A stretch of 64,000 bases of DNA from Symploca sp. SIO3C6. Its GTDB lineage: Bacteria > Cyanobacteriota > Cyanobacteriia > Cyanobacteriales > Coleofasciculaceae. Where the stretch lies: the NCBI GenBank assembly GCA_010692425.1, contig JAAHHJ010000014.1:248001-312000 (forward strand), given 5' to 3'. The notes under the pieces were generated by a model. That model did not search any database. It saw only the letters and a program-made list of their open reading frames with translations, and had not been told where the DNA came from. The translations under genes and the position numbers were made by a program. Shown in pieces: positions 26,229-36,243 of the stretch; within the stretch, counting starts at the first letter, position 1; each line of letters opens with the position of its first letter.

Positions 26229-27758
26229 ATGACAAATCGACCAGTAGGTATTCGCTCTCTTGCAGTCAGCTTTCCAAGCACAATACGTACCAATGATTAT
26301 TGGCAAAATAAGTTTCCAGATTTGTTTGGTGGGGCCAAGCAAAAAAGAGCGAGATTGTCTAGGAAAACTACATCTATTTCTGACAATAATGGGCTTGGTA
26401 TTTGGTCACAAGAAGTAGCACCCTATCTGTCAGACCCCTTTCGAGGTAATGTTGAGCGAAGAGTGCTGGCTCCAGATGAATCATCATTGAAACTGGAATA
26501 TCAGGCAGCCAAGGATGCCCTGAAAGCGGCAAAAATATCCCCTGAAGAAGTAGATTTAATGATTGTTGCCTCGCTCTTGTCTGAACAAATGGGAGCTGGT
26601 AATGCTGCTTACCTCGCCCGTCAATTAAAACTAAATGCACCAGCCTGGAATTTAGAATCCACCTGTTCAAGTGCCTTGGTGGCGCTTCAGAATGCTCATG
26701 CCTTGATCCAAATTGGAGAATACCGTAATGTGTTGGTAGTTGTCTCCCAAATAGGTTCTAAGTCTGTTGATGAGCAGGATACTCTTTCGTTATCAATGGG
26801 GGATGGTGCTGGAGCGTTTGTAGTTGACAGGCTCAAACCTAACCAAGGTATTCTTGGAAGCAAAATTATTCATACTAACGCTACTTGTGAGGCTTATTTA
26901 CATGAACTAGTGACAGATGATCAAGGTAAGCCTAGGATGCGTACTAGAACAGGTGAAAATGCCAATATGCTGGCTGAAACAGCTGTTGATTCTGTTCGGA
27001 GTTGCTGCCAAGGTGCGCTCAAAGCTGCTGGTGTTAGCCTTGAAGAAATCGACTTTTTCGCTTTTAATACTCCGACTGCCTGGTATGCCAGCGTCTGTAC
27101 GCGAGCACTGGACATTAATCCTGAGCGCACAATCAATCTCTACCCTCGGTATGCTAATATTGGATCTGTCCTTCCAATTGCCAATCTCTACCACGCGGCA
27201 CAAGCGGGTAAAATTAGCGAAAACGACCTGGTACTCGTCTACACTAATGGTGCGGCAGCCACGGCAGCAGCGATGGTAATGCGCTGGGGAGAGGTGACGC
27301 TCGGAAAAGCACCTGCACCCCCCATTAGTATTACTGAGCAGGATGAGAGAATTGAGCAATTTGGAAAAGGATCTATCTCCAAAGAGCAATCCCCAGCTAC
27401 TAAATCAAGTTCTATTTCCCGAGAAGCACTCTTTGCTGCCGAACCAGAGAAACGACAGCAAATGTTGGAGGTTTATCTTTTAGAATGGCTAGTTAGTTCA
27501 CTTCAGATCACCTTAGCAGAAATTAGCCTTCACCATCCTCTCGCTTTATTGCTTGACTCTTTAATGGCATTTGAACTCAGGAGAAGAATTGAGAATGATT
27601 TAGGAGTGCTGGTACCCGTAGAAAGATTTTTTGGTGAAAATAATATAGCTAAACTAACTAAGTTACTACTAAATCAATTAGCCTTAACGAATCTAGTTGT
27701 ATCAGAACCTGTAGTTGAAGTTAAGGAAGAAGAAGAAAGGGAAAAAATAAGTTTGTAA
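26229..27758 (+). CDS. KASIII-like acyltransferase fused to a C-terminal carrier domain
   Basis: 509 residues. Residues 1-360 have the thiolase fold of FabH-like enzymes: nucleophile C146 in ESTCSSALVAL, glycine-rich MGDGAGAFVVD, and the Asn position in YANIGSVLPIANL. The region where FabH has its catalytic His (PHQAN) reads FNTPTAWY (N280-T281-P282-T283), so no His is visible there. Residues about 410-495 form an ACP with S444 in LLLDSLMAFEL. KASIII-like enzymes such as ChlB3 and ChlB6 move 6-methylsalicylyl groups between carriers rather than condensing (established knowledge). Here it could pass salicylate from the free ACP to its own carrier for the first NRPS. Confidence 0.78.
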   Translation: MTNRPVGIRSLAVSFPSTIRTNDYWQNKFPDLFGGAKQKRARLSRKTTSISDNNGLGIWSQEVAPYLSDPFRGNVERRVLAPDESSLKLEYQAAKDALKAAKISPEEVDLMIVASLLSEQMGAGNAAYLARQLKLNAPAWNLESTCSSALVALQNAHALIQIGEYRNVLVVVSQIGSKSVDEQDTLSLSMGDGAGAFVVDRLKPNQGILGSKIIHTNATCEAYLHELVTDDQGKPRMRTRTGENANMLAETAVDSVRSCCQGALKAAGVSLEEIDFFAFNTPTAWYASVCTRALDINPERTINLYPRYANIGSVLPIANLYHAAQAGKISENDLVLVYTNGAAATAAAMVMRWGEVTLGKAPAPPISITEQDERIEQFGKGSISKEQSPATKSSSISREALFAAEPEKRQQMLEVYLLEWLVSSLQITLAEISLHHPLALLLDSLMAFELRRRIENDLGVLVPVERFFGENNIAKLTKLLLNQLALTNLVVSEPVVEVKEEEEREKISL

Positions 27759-27882
27759 CTGAAGCTGAAAGCACTAAGCCTTTTTAGTACAATAATTACG
27801 CTAACAAGGATTGATTTAGTTAAGAAAATTAGCTATTTTTATCTAGCTGCAAAAAAGCAAACATTAGATTTATTGTCTGGTT

Positions 27883-30800
27883 ATGGATCTACATTTACTG
27901 TTAAACGATCTTTCCAACAAAGGTATAAAACTGTCTGCTAATGGAAGTTTCCTAAATGTTGATGCCCCTAAAGGGTTGATGACAACAGAACTGCGGGAAT
28001 CATTGGTCGAGCATAAAGCAGAAATTCTAATGTTGCTACACCAGAGCAGCATCAGTGCTAGTGATACTTCTCTACCAGCAGTTGTGCCAGCGCCAGAGTC
28101 ACGCTACAAACCTTTTCCCCTTACTGATATGCAGCATGCCTTTTGGGTAGGCCGCAGCGGGGTATTTGAGCTAGGCAATGTAGCTAATCATGGTTACTAC
28201 GAGATTGAAGGTTATGATTTAGATTTAGAACAACTCAATTGTGCACTGCAAAAAGTAATTGAACGTCACGATATGCTCAGGGCTGTGGTGTTACCTGATG
28301 GTCAACAGCAAGTTCTTGAACAAGTACCTCCCTATCAAATTGAAGTCTTAGATTTGAGGGGAAAAGATGAGCAAACCGTAACTTCAGAGATTGAAGTGAT
28401 TCGCCAGCGCATGTCCCATCAGGTATTGCCAGCTGACCAATGGCCATTATTCGAGTTTAGGGCAACATGTTTGGATGGGGAACGTGTTCGGCTGCATGTT
28501 AGCTACGATTTGCAGGTGTTCGACGCTTGGAGTCTGTTTCGTCTATTTGATGAATGGTTTCAACTTTACAAAAATCCTCAGGTAGAATTACAGCCACTAG
28601 AACTTTCATTTCGGGATTATGTCTTAGCAGAGCAAGCTTTGCAAGAGACTCAATTGTACAAGCGATCGCAACAATATTGGTTAAACCGCTTAGACAACTT
28701 ACCACCGGCTCCAGAGTTGCCTCTAGATAAGCGTCCTAGTGAACTCAAACAGCACATATGCAAGCGTTATGATGGGCGTTTAGAGCCAACAGAATGGCAG
28801 AGGTTAAAGCAGCGAGCAGCTCAAGTTGGTTTAACCCCTTCTGGAATTTTACTTGCTGCTTTTGCAGAAATCTTGACAGTTTGGAGCAAGAGTCCTCGGT
28901 TTACAATCAGCCTTGCCCTGTTTAATCGTTTACCACTACACCCGCAAGTTAATGAAATTTTGGGAGATTTCATCTCAGCAACGCTACTAACAGTAGACAA
29001 TTCTATCTTTGAACCATTTAGTAATCGCGCTCTTCGTATACAGCAGCAACTGTGGCAGGACTTAGAACATCGTTACTTTAGCGGAGTGCGAGTGATCCGA
29101 GAACTAGCTCATCAAAAAGGTACAGCTCCCAGCGCTATCCCTGTTGTTTTCACCAGCACCCTTGGTTTAAGTTCACTCGGTCAAGAAACATCAACCTTCA
29201 GTCATTTTGGAGAGTTAGTCTATGGCATCAGCCAAGCTTCCCAGGCTTGGATGGATGTCCAAGTTTGGGAGGAAAAAGGGGAATTGACATTCAACTGGGA
29301 TGTGGTTGAGGAGCTATTCCCTGAAGGTCTGATCCAAGAAATGTTTGAGACTTATTGCCGTTTCCTCAAACAACTGGCAACTTCGGAGGCTGCTTGGCTT
29401 GAGACTAACCGACAATTGCTCCCTCCTGCCCAATTAGCACAGCGATGTCTAGTCAATGCTACAGTCGCACCAGTTTCTGAGCAAATGCTGCACACTTTGT
29501 TTGCAGCACAAGTGCAAGTTAGAGGGAATGAGCATGCTCTCATTTCATCCCAGCGCAGCCTGAGCTATCAGGAGTTATATGAACTTTCAAATCAGGTTGC
29601 TCATAAGCTTAGGTCATTGGGGACAACTCCCAACCAACTGGTAGCGGTGGTTATGGAGAAAGGTTGGGAACAGATTGTAGCAGTTATGGGCATTTTAACT
29701 TCCGGTGCTGCCTACGTCCCCATAGATCCGGGTTTACCTCAAGAGCGAAGGGAGTATATTCTCAACAATAGTGAAGTTGGTATTGTTTTGACCCAATCTT
29801 GGCTTAACGAGAAGCTTTCTTGGCCAGAAGGGGTTGTACGGCTGTGCATAAATGACCAACATCTATCAAATGAGAGTAAGGAACCGCTAGAGCCGATTCA
29901 GACACCTGATGATTTAGCTTACCTCATCTACACCTCTGGTTCCACAGGTGTTCCGAAAGGGGTAATGATTAATCATCGTGGTCCTGTCAACACGATCATT
30001 GATATTAACCAACGCTTTGGTGTTAGCCCAACTGACCGAGTTTTAGCTCTGTCTTCCCTTAGTTTTGACTTGTCAGTTTACGATATCTTTGGCACCTTAG
30101 CTGCTGGGGGAACTATTATTATCCCCAAAGCCTCGTGCGATCGCGAACCTGCTCACTGGGCTCAATTGATACGACAGCATCAAGTTACCATTTGGAACTC
30201 AGTACCAGCCTTAATGCAAATGATGGTTGACTATGCTGTAGATGACCCTCAAATTCTGGCTTCTTTGCGCTTGGTCTTACTCAGTGGAGATTGGCTGCCA
30301 CTAACTTTGCCTACTCAAATTAAAGCCCAGGTTAAAGAGGTTGAAGTAATCAGTTTGGGAGGTGCTACTGAAGCCTCCATCTGGTCTATTCTTTATCCGA
30401 TTAAAGCAATTGATCCGGCTTGGAAAAGTATTCCCTATGGTTGTCCCATGGCTAACCAGCGTTTCTATGTACTCAATGAGTTACTAGAACCAAGTCCAGT
30501 GTGGGTTCCAGGGCAGCTTTACATTGGCGGAATTGGGCTGGCGATGGGTTACTGGCAGCAGGAAGCAAAAACTACAGCTAGTTTTATTACCCATCCTTGT
30601 ACAGGAGAGCGATTGTACCGGACAGGTGATTTGGGTCGTTATCTTCCTGATGGGAATATTGAATTTATTGGTCGAGAAGACTTCCAAGTCAAGATTGGTG
30701 GATATCGCATTGAGTTAGGGGAAATTGAAGCAGTGTTGGGACAGTATCCTACTGTGGATAAAGCAGTAGTTGCAGTAGCAGGTAAACAACTGAGCGAAAA

Positions 30801-31350
30801 GCGTGTCGTAGCCTATGTTGTTCCTTACCAGGAAATCTCTTCTGATCAGTTGCGGAGTTTCCTGCATGAAAAATTACCAGAATATATGATACCGTCAGCT
30901 TTCGTATTTCTGGAAGTTTTACCGTTATCATCAAATGGAAAAGTAGACCGTCGTGCGCTCCCTAATCCAGAAATTTTACTTCGGGAATTGGAAGTTAATT
31001 ATGTAGCACCCCAGAATGATCTAGAGGAAACTATTGCTACTGTGTGGCAACAAGTGTTGGATTTAGAAAAAGTGGGAGTAAATAATAACTTTTTTGAAAT
31101 CGGTGGCAACTCATTACTAATTACAAAAATTTACAGTCAACTTAAAAATGTTTTCCCTAATGAGGTAGAATGTATATCGTTAGTTGATTTATTTAAATAT
31201 CCAACAATTAGTGCTCTGGCTAAATACTTAAACCAAGCTCAGCAAGCAGCATCACCAGAGCTACGAAATTCTGAATTGATTAAACAATTGGCAGCAGGCA
31301 AAAATCGCCTAAGACAAAAATTTAAAAAATCAAAAGCAGTTAATTTGTAG
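27883..31350 (+). CDS. NRPS module: TubC docking - Cy - A(Cys) - PCP
   Basis: 1155 residues. 1-55 is a TubC-type docking domain (IKLSANGSFLNVDAPKG). About 75-500 is a heterocyclisation domain: LTDMQHAFWVGR at the start and the Cy hallmark D209-LQVF-D214-AW-S217 instead of HHxxxDG. The adenylation domain (about 530-960) keeps YTSGSTGVPKG, SLGGATEASIW, TGD and NGKVDRR. Reading the ten specificity positions (D729, L730, Y733, N, L, S, L, I, W, K) gives DLYNLSLIWK, the standard cysteine code. The PCP serine is S1077 (IGGNSL). It should condense an aryl starter with Cys and cyclise to a hydroxyphenyl-thiazoline, as in yersiniabactin and pyochelin. Confidence 0.93.
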   Translation: MDLHLLLNDLSNKGIKLSANGSFLNVDAPKGLMTTELRESLVEHKAEILMLLHQSSISASDTSLPAVVPAPESRYKPFPLTDMQHAFWVGRSGVFELGNVANHGYYEIEGYDLDLEQLNCALQKVIERHDMLRAVVLPDGQQQVLEQVPPYQIEVLDLRGKDEQTVTSEIEVIRQRMSHQVLPADQWPLFEFRATCLDGERVRLHVSYDLQVFDAWSLFRLFDEWFQLYKNPQVELQPLELSFRDYVLAEQALQETQLYKRSQQYWLNRLDNLPPAPELPLDKRPSELKQHICKRYDGRLEPTEWQRLKQRAAQVGLTPSGILLAAFAEILTVWSKSPRFTISLALFNRLPLHPQVNEILGDFISATLLTVDNSIFEPFSNRALRIQQQLWQDLEHRYFSGVRVIRELAHQKGTAPSAIPVVFTSTLGLSSLGQETSTFSHFGELVYGISQASQAWMDVQVWEEKGELTFNWDVVEELFPEGLIQEMFETYCRFLKQLATSEAAWLETNRQLLPPAQLAQRCLVNATVAPVSEQMLHTLFAAQVQVRGNEHALISSQRSLSYQELYELSNQVAHKLRSLGTTPNQLVAVVMEKGWEQIVAVMGILTSGAAYVPIDPGLPQERREYILNNSEVGIVLTQSWLNEKLSWPEGVVRLCINDQHLSNESKEPLEPIQTPDDLAYLIYTSGSTGVPKGVMINHRGPVNTIIDINQRFGVSPTDRVLALSSLSFDLSVYDIFGTLAAGGTIIIPKASCDREPAHWAQLIRQHQVTIWNSVPALMQMMVDYAVDDPQILASLRLVLLSGDWLPLTLPTQIKAQVKEVEVISLGGATEASIWSILYPIKAIDPAWKSIPYGCPMANQRFYVLNELLEPSPVWVPGQLYIGGIGLAMGYWQQEAKTTASFITHPCTGERLYRTGDLGRYLPDGNIEFIGREDFQVKIGGYRIELGEIEAVLGQYPTVDKAVVAVAGKQLSEKRVVAYVVPYQEISSDQLRSFLHEKLPEYMIPSAFVFLEVLPLSSNGKVDRRALPNPEILLRELEVNYVAPQNDLEETIATVWQQVLDLEKVGVNNNFFEIGGNSLLITKIYSQLKNVFPNEVECISLVDLFKYPTISALAKYLNQAQQAASPELRNSELIKQLAAGKNRLRQKFKKSKAVNL

Positions 31351-31461
31351 CCTTGATTGATTAGTGAAGTGTTGATTATTAACTAGATGTGGCTGTAACT
31401 GCTGCGTTGGCAAGCAAGACTAGGCATTATGTATACAGCTGGATAATAAATAATTAGAACT

Positions 31462-34400
31462 ATGCAATCTCAACAAACTGGCTTAGAAGTAGCAGTAATT
31501 GGTATTTCAGGACGTTTTCCAGGAAGCAAAAATATTGATGATTTTTGGGAAAACCTAAGAAATGGAGTAGAATTAACTTCGGTTTTCCCAGATGCGGAAT
31601 CCAAAGATATAGATATAAAATCTAATGGGTCTAACAAACCTAATAAAACTATCAAAGCAGGTGCTGTTCTTGACAATGTTGAACTCTTTGACGCTTCATT
31701 CTTCGGCTTCAATCCCAGAGAAGCTGAAACTATGGATCCACAACACCGCCTGTTTTTAGAATGTGCCTGGGAGGTTCTGGAAGATGCTGGCTATAACTCC
31801 GAAATCGAACAAAGACCAATAGGAGTTTACGCTGGGGTAGGAATGGGCACTTATTTGCTCTATAACCTGACGCCAAACCACGAATTAATGAAATCAAGGG
31901 GTTTCTTGCCCACCTTAGTTGGAGTTGATAAAGATTATCTCCCCACTCGCGTCTCTTACAAATTAAACCTCAAAGGACCGAGCCTTAGTGTAGGAACAGC
32001 TTGTTCTAGTTCATTAGTAGCAGTTCATTTAGCATGTCAAAGTTTACTTAGTGGTGAATGTGACATGTCTTTAGCTGCTGGTGTTGCCGTCAAAGTTCCC
32101 CAAAACGAAGTAACACTTTCTCCAGGAGAAATTGCTTCTTCTGATGGACATTGTCGAGCTTTCGATGCCAGGGCAAATGGCACAATTGGCGGTAACGGGA
32201 TCGGAGTTGTTCTCCTCAAACGACTGGAAGATGCGATCGCAGATCGAGATCATATTTATGCAGTTATTAAAGGTTCAGCTATTAATAATGATGGTGCTGT
32301 AAAAGTTGGCTACACAGCGCCTAGTGAAGAGGGTCAAACCAGAGCAATTAGAGCAGCTCAAATAATGGCTGAAGTTGAGCCGGAAACAATCACGTATTTG
32401 GAAACCCATGGAACTGGAACCCCCTTGGGAGACCCGATTGAAATCGCAGCCATGACCAAAGCTTTTCGAGCCGTTACTGATAAAAAAGGCTACTGTGGGA
32501 TTGGCTCAGTCAAAACCAATATCGGGCATTTGGATGCTGCTGCTGGGATTGCAGGTTTAATCAAAACTGTTCTGGCACTCAAAAGCAAACAGCTGCCTCC
32601 AACGCTCAACTTTGAGACTCCCAATCCTCAAATTGATTTTGCTAATAGCCCATTTTACGTTAACAATGAGCTTTCTGAGTGGAACGCAAACGGCACCCCT
32701 CGCCGTGCTGGGGTTAGTTCCTTCGGGTTTGGTGGTACCAATGCTCATGTAATTTTGGAGGAGTCACCAGTTCTGGAAGCATCTAGTCTTTCCAGATCCA
32801 GGCAATTACTAGTAATTTCAGCTAAAACCAGTTCGGCATTGGAAACTGCTACGGCTAATTTAGCCAATCACTTAAAGCAGCACTCAGAAATTAACCTCGC
32901 CGATGTCGCTTATACTCTTCAAGTTGGTCGTCGGGCACTTAACTATCGCCGGATGGTTATAGTAGAAGACATTGAGGATGCCATTAAGGCTCTAGAGTCA
33001 GAGCCGCAAAGAGTTTTTACCAATTTCATTGAATCAAGCGATCGCTCCGTTGTCTTTATGTTCACAGGTCAGGGAGCACAGTATGTGAACATGGCGCGAG
33101 AAACATACCAGAGTGAAGCGATATTCCGCCAAGAGTGCGATCGCTGTTGTGAATTGCTCAAGCCTCAGCTAGGGTTTGATTTGCGCCAACTGCTCTACCC
33201 AACAGAGGCAGAATCTGAAAAGGCAGCGCAGCAGTTACAGCAAACTGCTATTACTCAACCAGCATTGTTTGTAATTGAGTATGCTCTAGCTAAATTGTGG
33301 ATGTCGTGGGGAGTGCATCCTGTGGCGATGATTGGTCACAGCATCGGGGAATATGTGGCAGCGTGTCTTGCTGGTGTGTTTTCCCTAGAAGATGCTTTGG
33401 CTCTGGTGACGGCACGGGGTAAACTAATGCAGCAACTACCCTCAGGAAGCATGCTAGCAATTCCCATGTCGGAAAAAGAGGTGCAACCCCTTTTAGGTGA
33501 AACACTCTCTCTGGCAGTCATTAACAGTTCATCCTCCTGTGTCGTTTCAGGTACAACAGAAGCTATAGAAGCACTACAAAATCAGTTAGCTTCCTCTGGC
33601 GTCGATTGCCGTCGTCTACACACTTCTCATGCCTTCCATTCTCAGATGATGGAGCCTATTTTGGAGCCCTTCCAAGAACAGGTCAAACAAGTAAGGCTCA
33701 AGCCACCACAAATTCCTTACATTTCTAATCTCACTGGTACTTGGATTACCCCTCAGGAGGCAACTAATCCTGACTACTGGACTTCTCATCTAAGGCAAAC
33801 GGTGCGCTTTGCTGAAGGTTTGCAAGAGTTATTGAAAAAACCTGCTCAAGTTCTGCTAGAGGTTGGTCCGGGTAGAACTTTAAGTAAATTAGCCAAACAG
33901 CATCACCAGAAACAAGCTGAGCAGGTGGTGTTAACTTCACTACGCCACCCTCAAGAAAAACAATCGGATGTAGAGTTTTTGTTGAACACACTGGGTCAGC
34001 TCTGGCTGGCTGGGGTGCAGGTGGATTGGTCAGGGTTTTATGCTCATGAGCAGCGTCATCGTCTTCCCTTACCAACCTATCCTTTTGAGCGTCAGCGTTA
34101 CTGGATTGAGCCACCTCAACTGGGAGAGAATAACCACACAACTCCGGTATCACTCGAGAAAAAGCCGGATATTGCTGATTGGTTTTACTTGCCTTTCTGG
34201 AAGCCATCAGTGCCCCCAGCATCACCAAAACCAAGAGAATTAACCTCACAAAAATCTTGCACTCTGGTGTTTATCGATGAGTGTGGTTTGGGTAGCCAAT
34301 TACTCAAGGGACTCCGAAGAGACAACCAAGAGGTGATTACTGTCAAAGTCGGAACATATTTCACCCAAGTTAACGAGAGTCTATATACTATCAATCCTCA

Positions 34401-36159
34401 ACAAAGTAATGACTACGAGGCTTTACTAAATGAGCTTCGAGCACAACAGAAACTGCCAGAAACAATAGTTCATTTGTGGAATGTTACACCTGTAACTCAG
34501 ACTCAATCAGGACTCGCAGGAGTTGAGGAAGCTCAAGAAACAGGGTTCTACAGCCTTCTGTTTCTAGCCCAAGCACTAGGGAAACAGAATCTGAGTGAGC
34601 AGTTGCCAATTACGATTGTCTCTAATAATATGCAGTCAGTGACAGGAGAAGAAGTGCTTTCTCCAGAGAAGGCAACTATACTTGGACCAGTCAAAGTAAT
34701 TCCCCAAGAATACCCAAACATCAGCTGTCGTAGTATTGATGTAGTTGTTCCGGCAGCCGGAAGTTGGCAACAGGAGAAACTCACAGAGCAACTATTAACA
34801 GAACTGAGAGCTCCTATCTCTGAGCAGTTGATTGCCTACCGAAATCATAATCGTTGGCGACAAAGCTATGAGGCAGTGCGACTTGAGCAATCTCTCGAAG
34901 AGACACCAAGATTAAGAGAAGAAGGAGTTTATCTAATTACAGGGGGACTCGGAGGTATTGGGCTAGTACTGGCGAAACATTTGGCAAAAACAGTACGCGC
35001 CAAACTGATTTTGACGGGGCGTTCAGCTTTTCCTGCCAGGGAAGAATGGGATAGCTGGTTGGAAACTCACGATGAGACTGATAGCACCAGCAGCAAAATT
35101 CTCAAAGTAAAAGAACTTGAAGAGTTGGGTGCAGAAGTTTTGGTGATTAGTGCTGATGTGGCTAACCTCGCACAAATGACTGATGCGATCGCTCAGACCC
35201 AAAAGCACTTTGGTCAGCTCAATGGTGTAATCCATGCTGCCGGAGTTCCTGGTGGCGGAGTAATTCAGAGAAAAACCCAGGAAGAAACAGAAAGAATTCT
35301 AGCCCCCAAAGTCAAGGGTACACTGGTTCTTGAGGCTAGCTTAAAGGAAGTTGAGTTAGATTTCTTGATCCTGACATCATCCATGGTTTCTATTTTAGGG
35401 GAATTTGGTCAGGTAGACTATGCTGGAGCTAATGCTTTTCTTGATGTTTTTACTCACCACAAAACCTCTGAGCAAAACTCGTTTACCCTATGTATCAATT
35501 GGGGAGCTTGGCAAGAGGTAGGGATGGCTGTAAATACAGCACGACCAAAACAACTCCAAGAATCTTACATAGAGAATCTTCAACAGGGAATATTACCCAA
35601 AGAGGGCATAGATGTTTTAATGCGCCTTTTAGGAAGTAAGCTGTCTCAAGTAGTAGTATCGCCCACTGATTTACCCAGTTTGTTGAAACAGCACCATAGT
35701 GATAGTGGACTACTTTCCCAGTTAGAAAAAACCAACATATTAAAACCGAAACATCCACGACCAGAACTGAGTATTGCCTATGTTACTCCCAGAAATGAAA
35801 TAGAGCGTAAATTTGCTAACATCTTGCAACAACTTCTCGGTATTGAAAAAGTGGGAATTTATGACAACTTTTTTGAGTTAGGTGGGGATTCTCTGCTTAG
35901 CATTCAGGTGGCATTGAAAGCAAAACAAACTAGTTTGCAAATTATGCCAAATCAGCTTTTTGAGCATCCAACAATTGCAGATTTAGCAGCCGTAGCTGTC
36001 ACGCTCCAGACAATAAATGAGGAGAATATGGAGGTCGAAAACATAAGCTACAGCCAGTCTTCCAAAACTGAAGATTATACGCCTTCAGACTTCCCTCAAG
36101 CCAATCTGACTCAAACAGAGCTTGACAAATTCTTGACAAAAATCAACCGTAAGGATTGA
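31462..36159 (+). CDS. Type I PKS module: KS - AT(malonyl) - KR - ACP
   Basis: 1565 residues. KS at about 10-435 with C181 in TACSSS, plus ETHGTGT and KTNIGHLDAAAG histidines. AT at about 540-860 with S627 in GHSIGEY; the selectivity motif HAFH (723-726) points to malonyl-CoA. A structural plus catalytic KR spans about 890-1345, with NADPH loop GGLGGIG from 1161 and catalytic Y1320 in DYAGANAF. No dehydratase, enoylreductase or methyltransferase is seen. ACP serine is S1477 (LGGDSL). The tail YTPSDFPQANLTQTELDKFL is the linker normally fused to a C domain, and the next gene begins with that C domain. It adds a beta-hydroxy ketide unit to the thiazoline intermediate. Confidence 0.92.
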   Translation: MQSQQTGLEVAVIGISGRFPGSKNIDDFWENLRNGVELTSVFPDAESKDIDIKSNGSNKPNKTIKAGAVLDNVELFDASFFGFNPREAETMDPQHRLFLECAWEVLEDAGYNSEIEQRPIGVYAGVGMGTYLLYNLTPNHELMKSRGFLPTLVGVDKDYLPTRVSYKLNLKGPSLSVGTACSSSLVAVHLACQSLLSGECDMSLAAGVAVKVPQNEVTLSPGEIASSDGHCRAFDARANGTIGGNGIGVVLLKRLEDAIADRDHIYAVIKGSAINNDGAVKVGYTAPSEEGQTRAIRAAQIMAEVEPETITYLETHGTGTPLGDPIEIAAMTKAFRAVTDKKGYCGIGSVKTNIGHLDAAAGIAGLIKTVLALKSKQLPPTLNFETPNPQIDFANSPFYVNNELSEWNANGTPRRAGVSSFGFGGTNAHVILEESPVLEASSLSRSRQLLVISAKTSSALETATANLANHLKQHSEINLADVAYTLQVGRRALNYRRMVIVEDIEDAIKALESEPQRVFTNFIESSDRSVVFMFTGQGAQYVNMARETYQSEAIFRQECDRCCELLKPQLGFDLRQLLYPTEAESEKAAQQLQQTAITQPALFVIEYALAKLWMSWGVHPVAMIGHSIGEYVAACLAGVFSLEDALALVTARGKLMQQLPSGSMLAIPMSEKEVQPLLGETLSLAVINSSSSCVVSGTTEAIEALQNQLASSGVDCRRLHTSHAFHSQMMEPILEPFQEQVKQVRLKPPQIPYISNLTGTWITPQEATNPDYWTSHLRQTVRFAEGLQELLKKPAQVLLEVGPGRTLSKLAKQHHQKQAEQVVLTSLRHPQEKQSDVEFLLNTLGQLWLAGVQVDWSGFYAHEQRHRLPLPTYPFERQRYWIEPPQLGENNHTTPVSLEKKPDIADWFYLPFWKPSVPPASPKPRELTSQKSCTLVFIDECGLGSQLLKGLRRDNQEVITVKVGTYFTQVNESLYTINPQQSNDYEALLNELRAQQKLPETIVHLWNVTPVTQTQSGLAGVEEAQETGFYSLLFLAQALGKQNLSEQLPITIVSNNMQSVTGEEVLSPEKATILGPVKVIPQEYPNISCRSIDVVVPAAGSWQQEKLTEQLLTELRAPISEQLIAYRNHNRWRQSYEAVRLEQSLEETPRLREEGVYLITGGLGGIGLVLAKHLAKTVRAKLILTGRSAFPAREEWDSWLETHDETDSTSSKILKVKELEELGAEVLVISADVANLAQMTDAIAQTQKHFGQLNGVIHAAGVPGGGVIQRKTQEETERILAPKVKGTLVLEASLKEVELDFLILTSSMVSILGEFGQVDYAGANAFLDVFTHHKTSEQNSFTLCINWGAWQEVGMAVNTARPKQLQESYIENLQQGILPKEGIDVLMRLLGSKLSQVVVSPTDLPSLLKQHHSDSGLLSQLEKTNILKPKHPRPELSIAYVTPRNEIERKFANILQQLLGIEKVGIYDNFFELGGDSLLSIQVALKAKQTSLQIMPNQLFEHPTIADLAAVAVTLQTINEENMEVENISYSQSSKTEDYTPSDFPQANLTQTELDKFLTKINRKD

Positions 36160-36243
36160 TAAAAATAAACAATTTAGTTCCAATTTCCAACTTATAGATG
36201 CTAGTAATCTATAGCTAAGCTTTAATTTCTTCCAAGAAAACCA

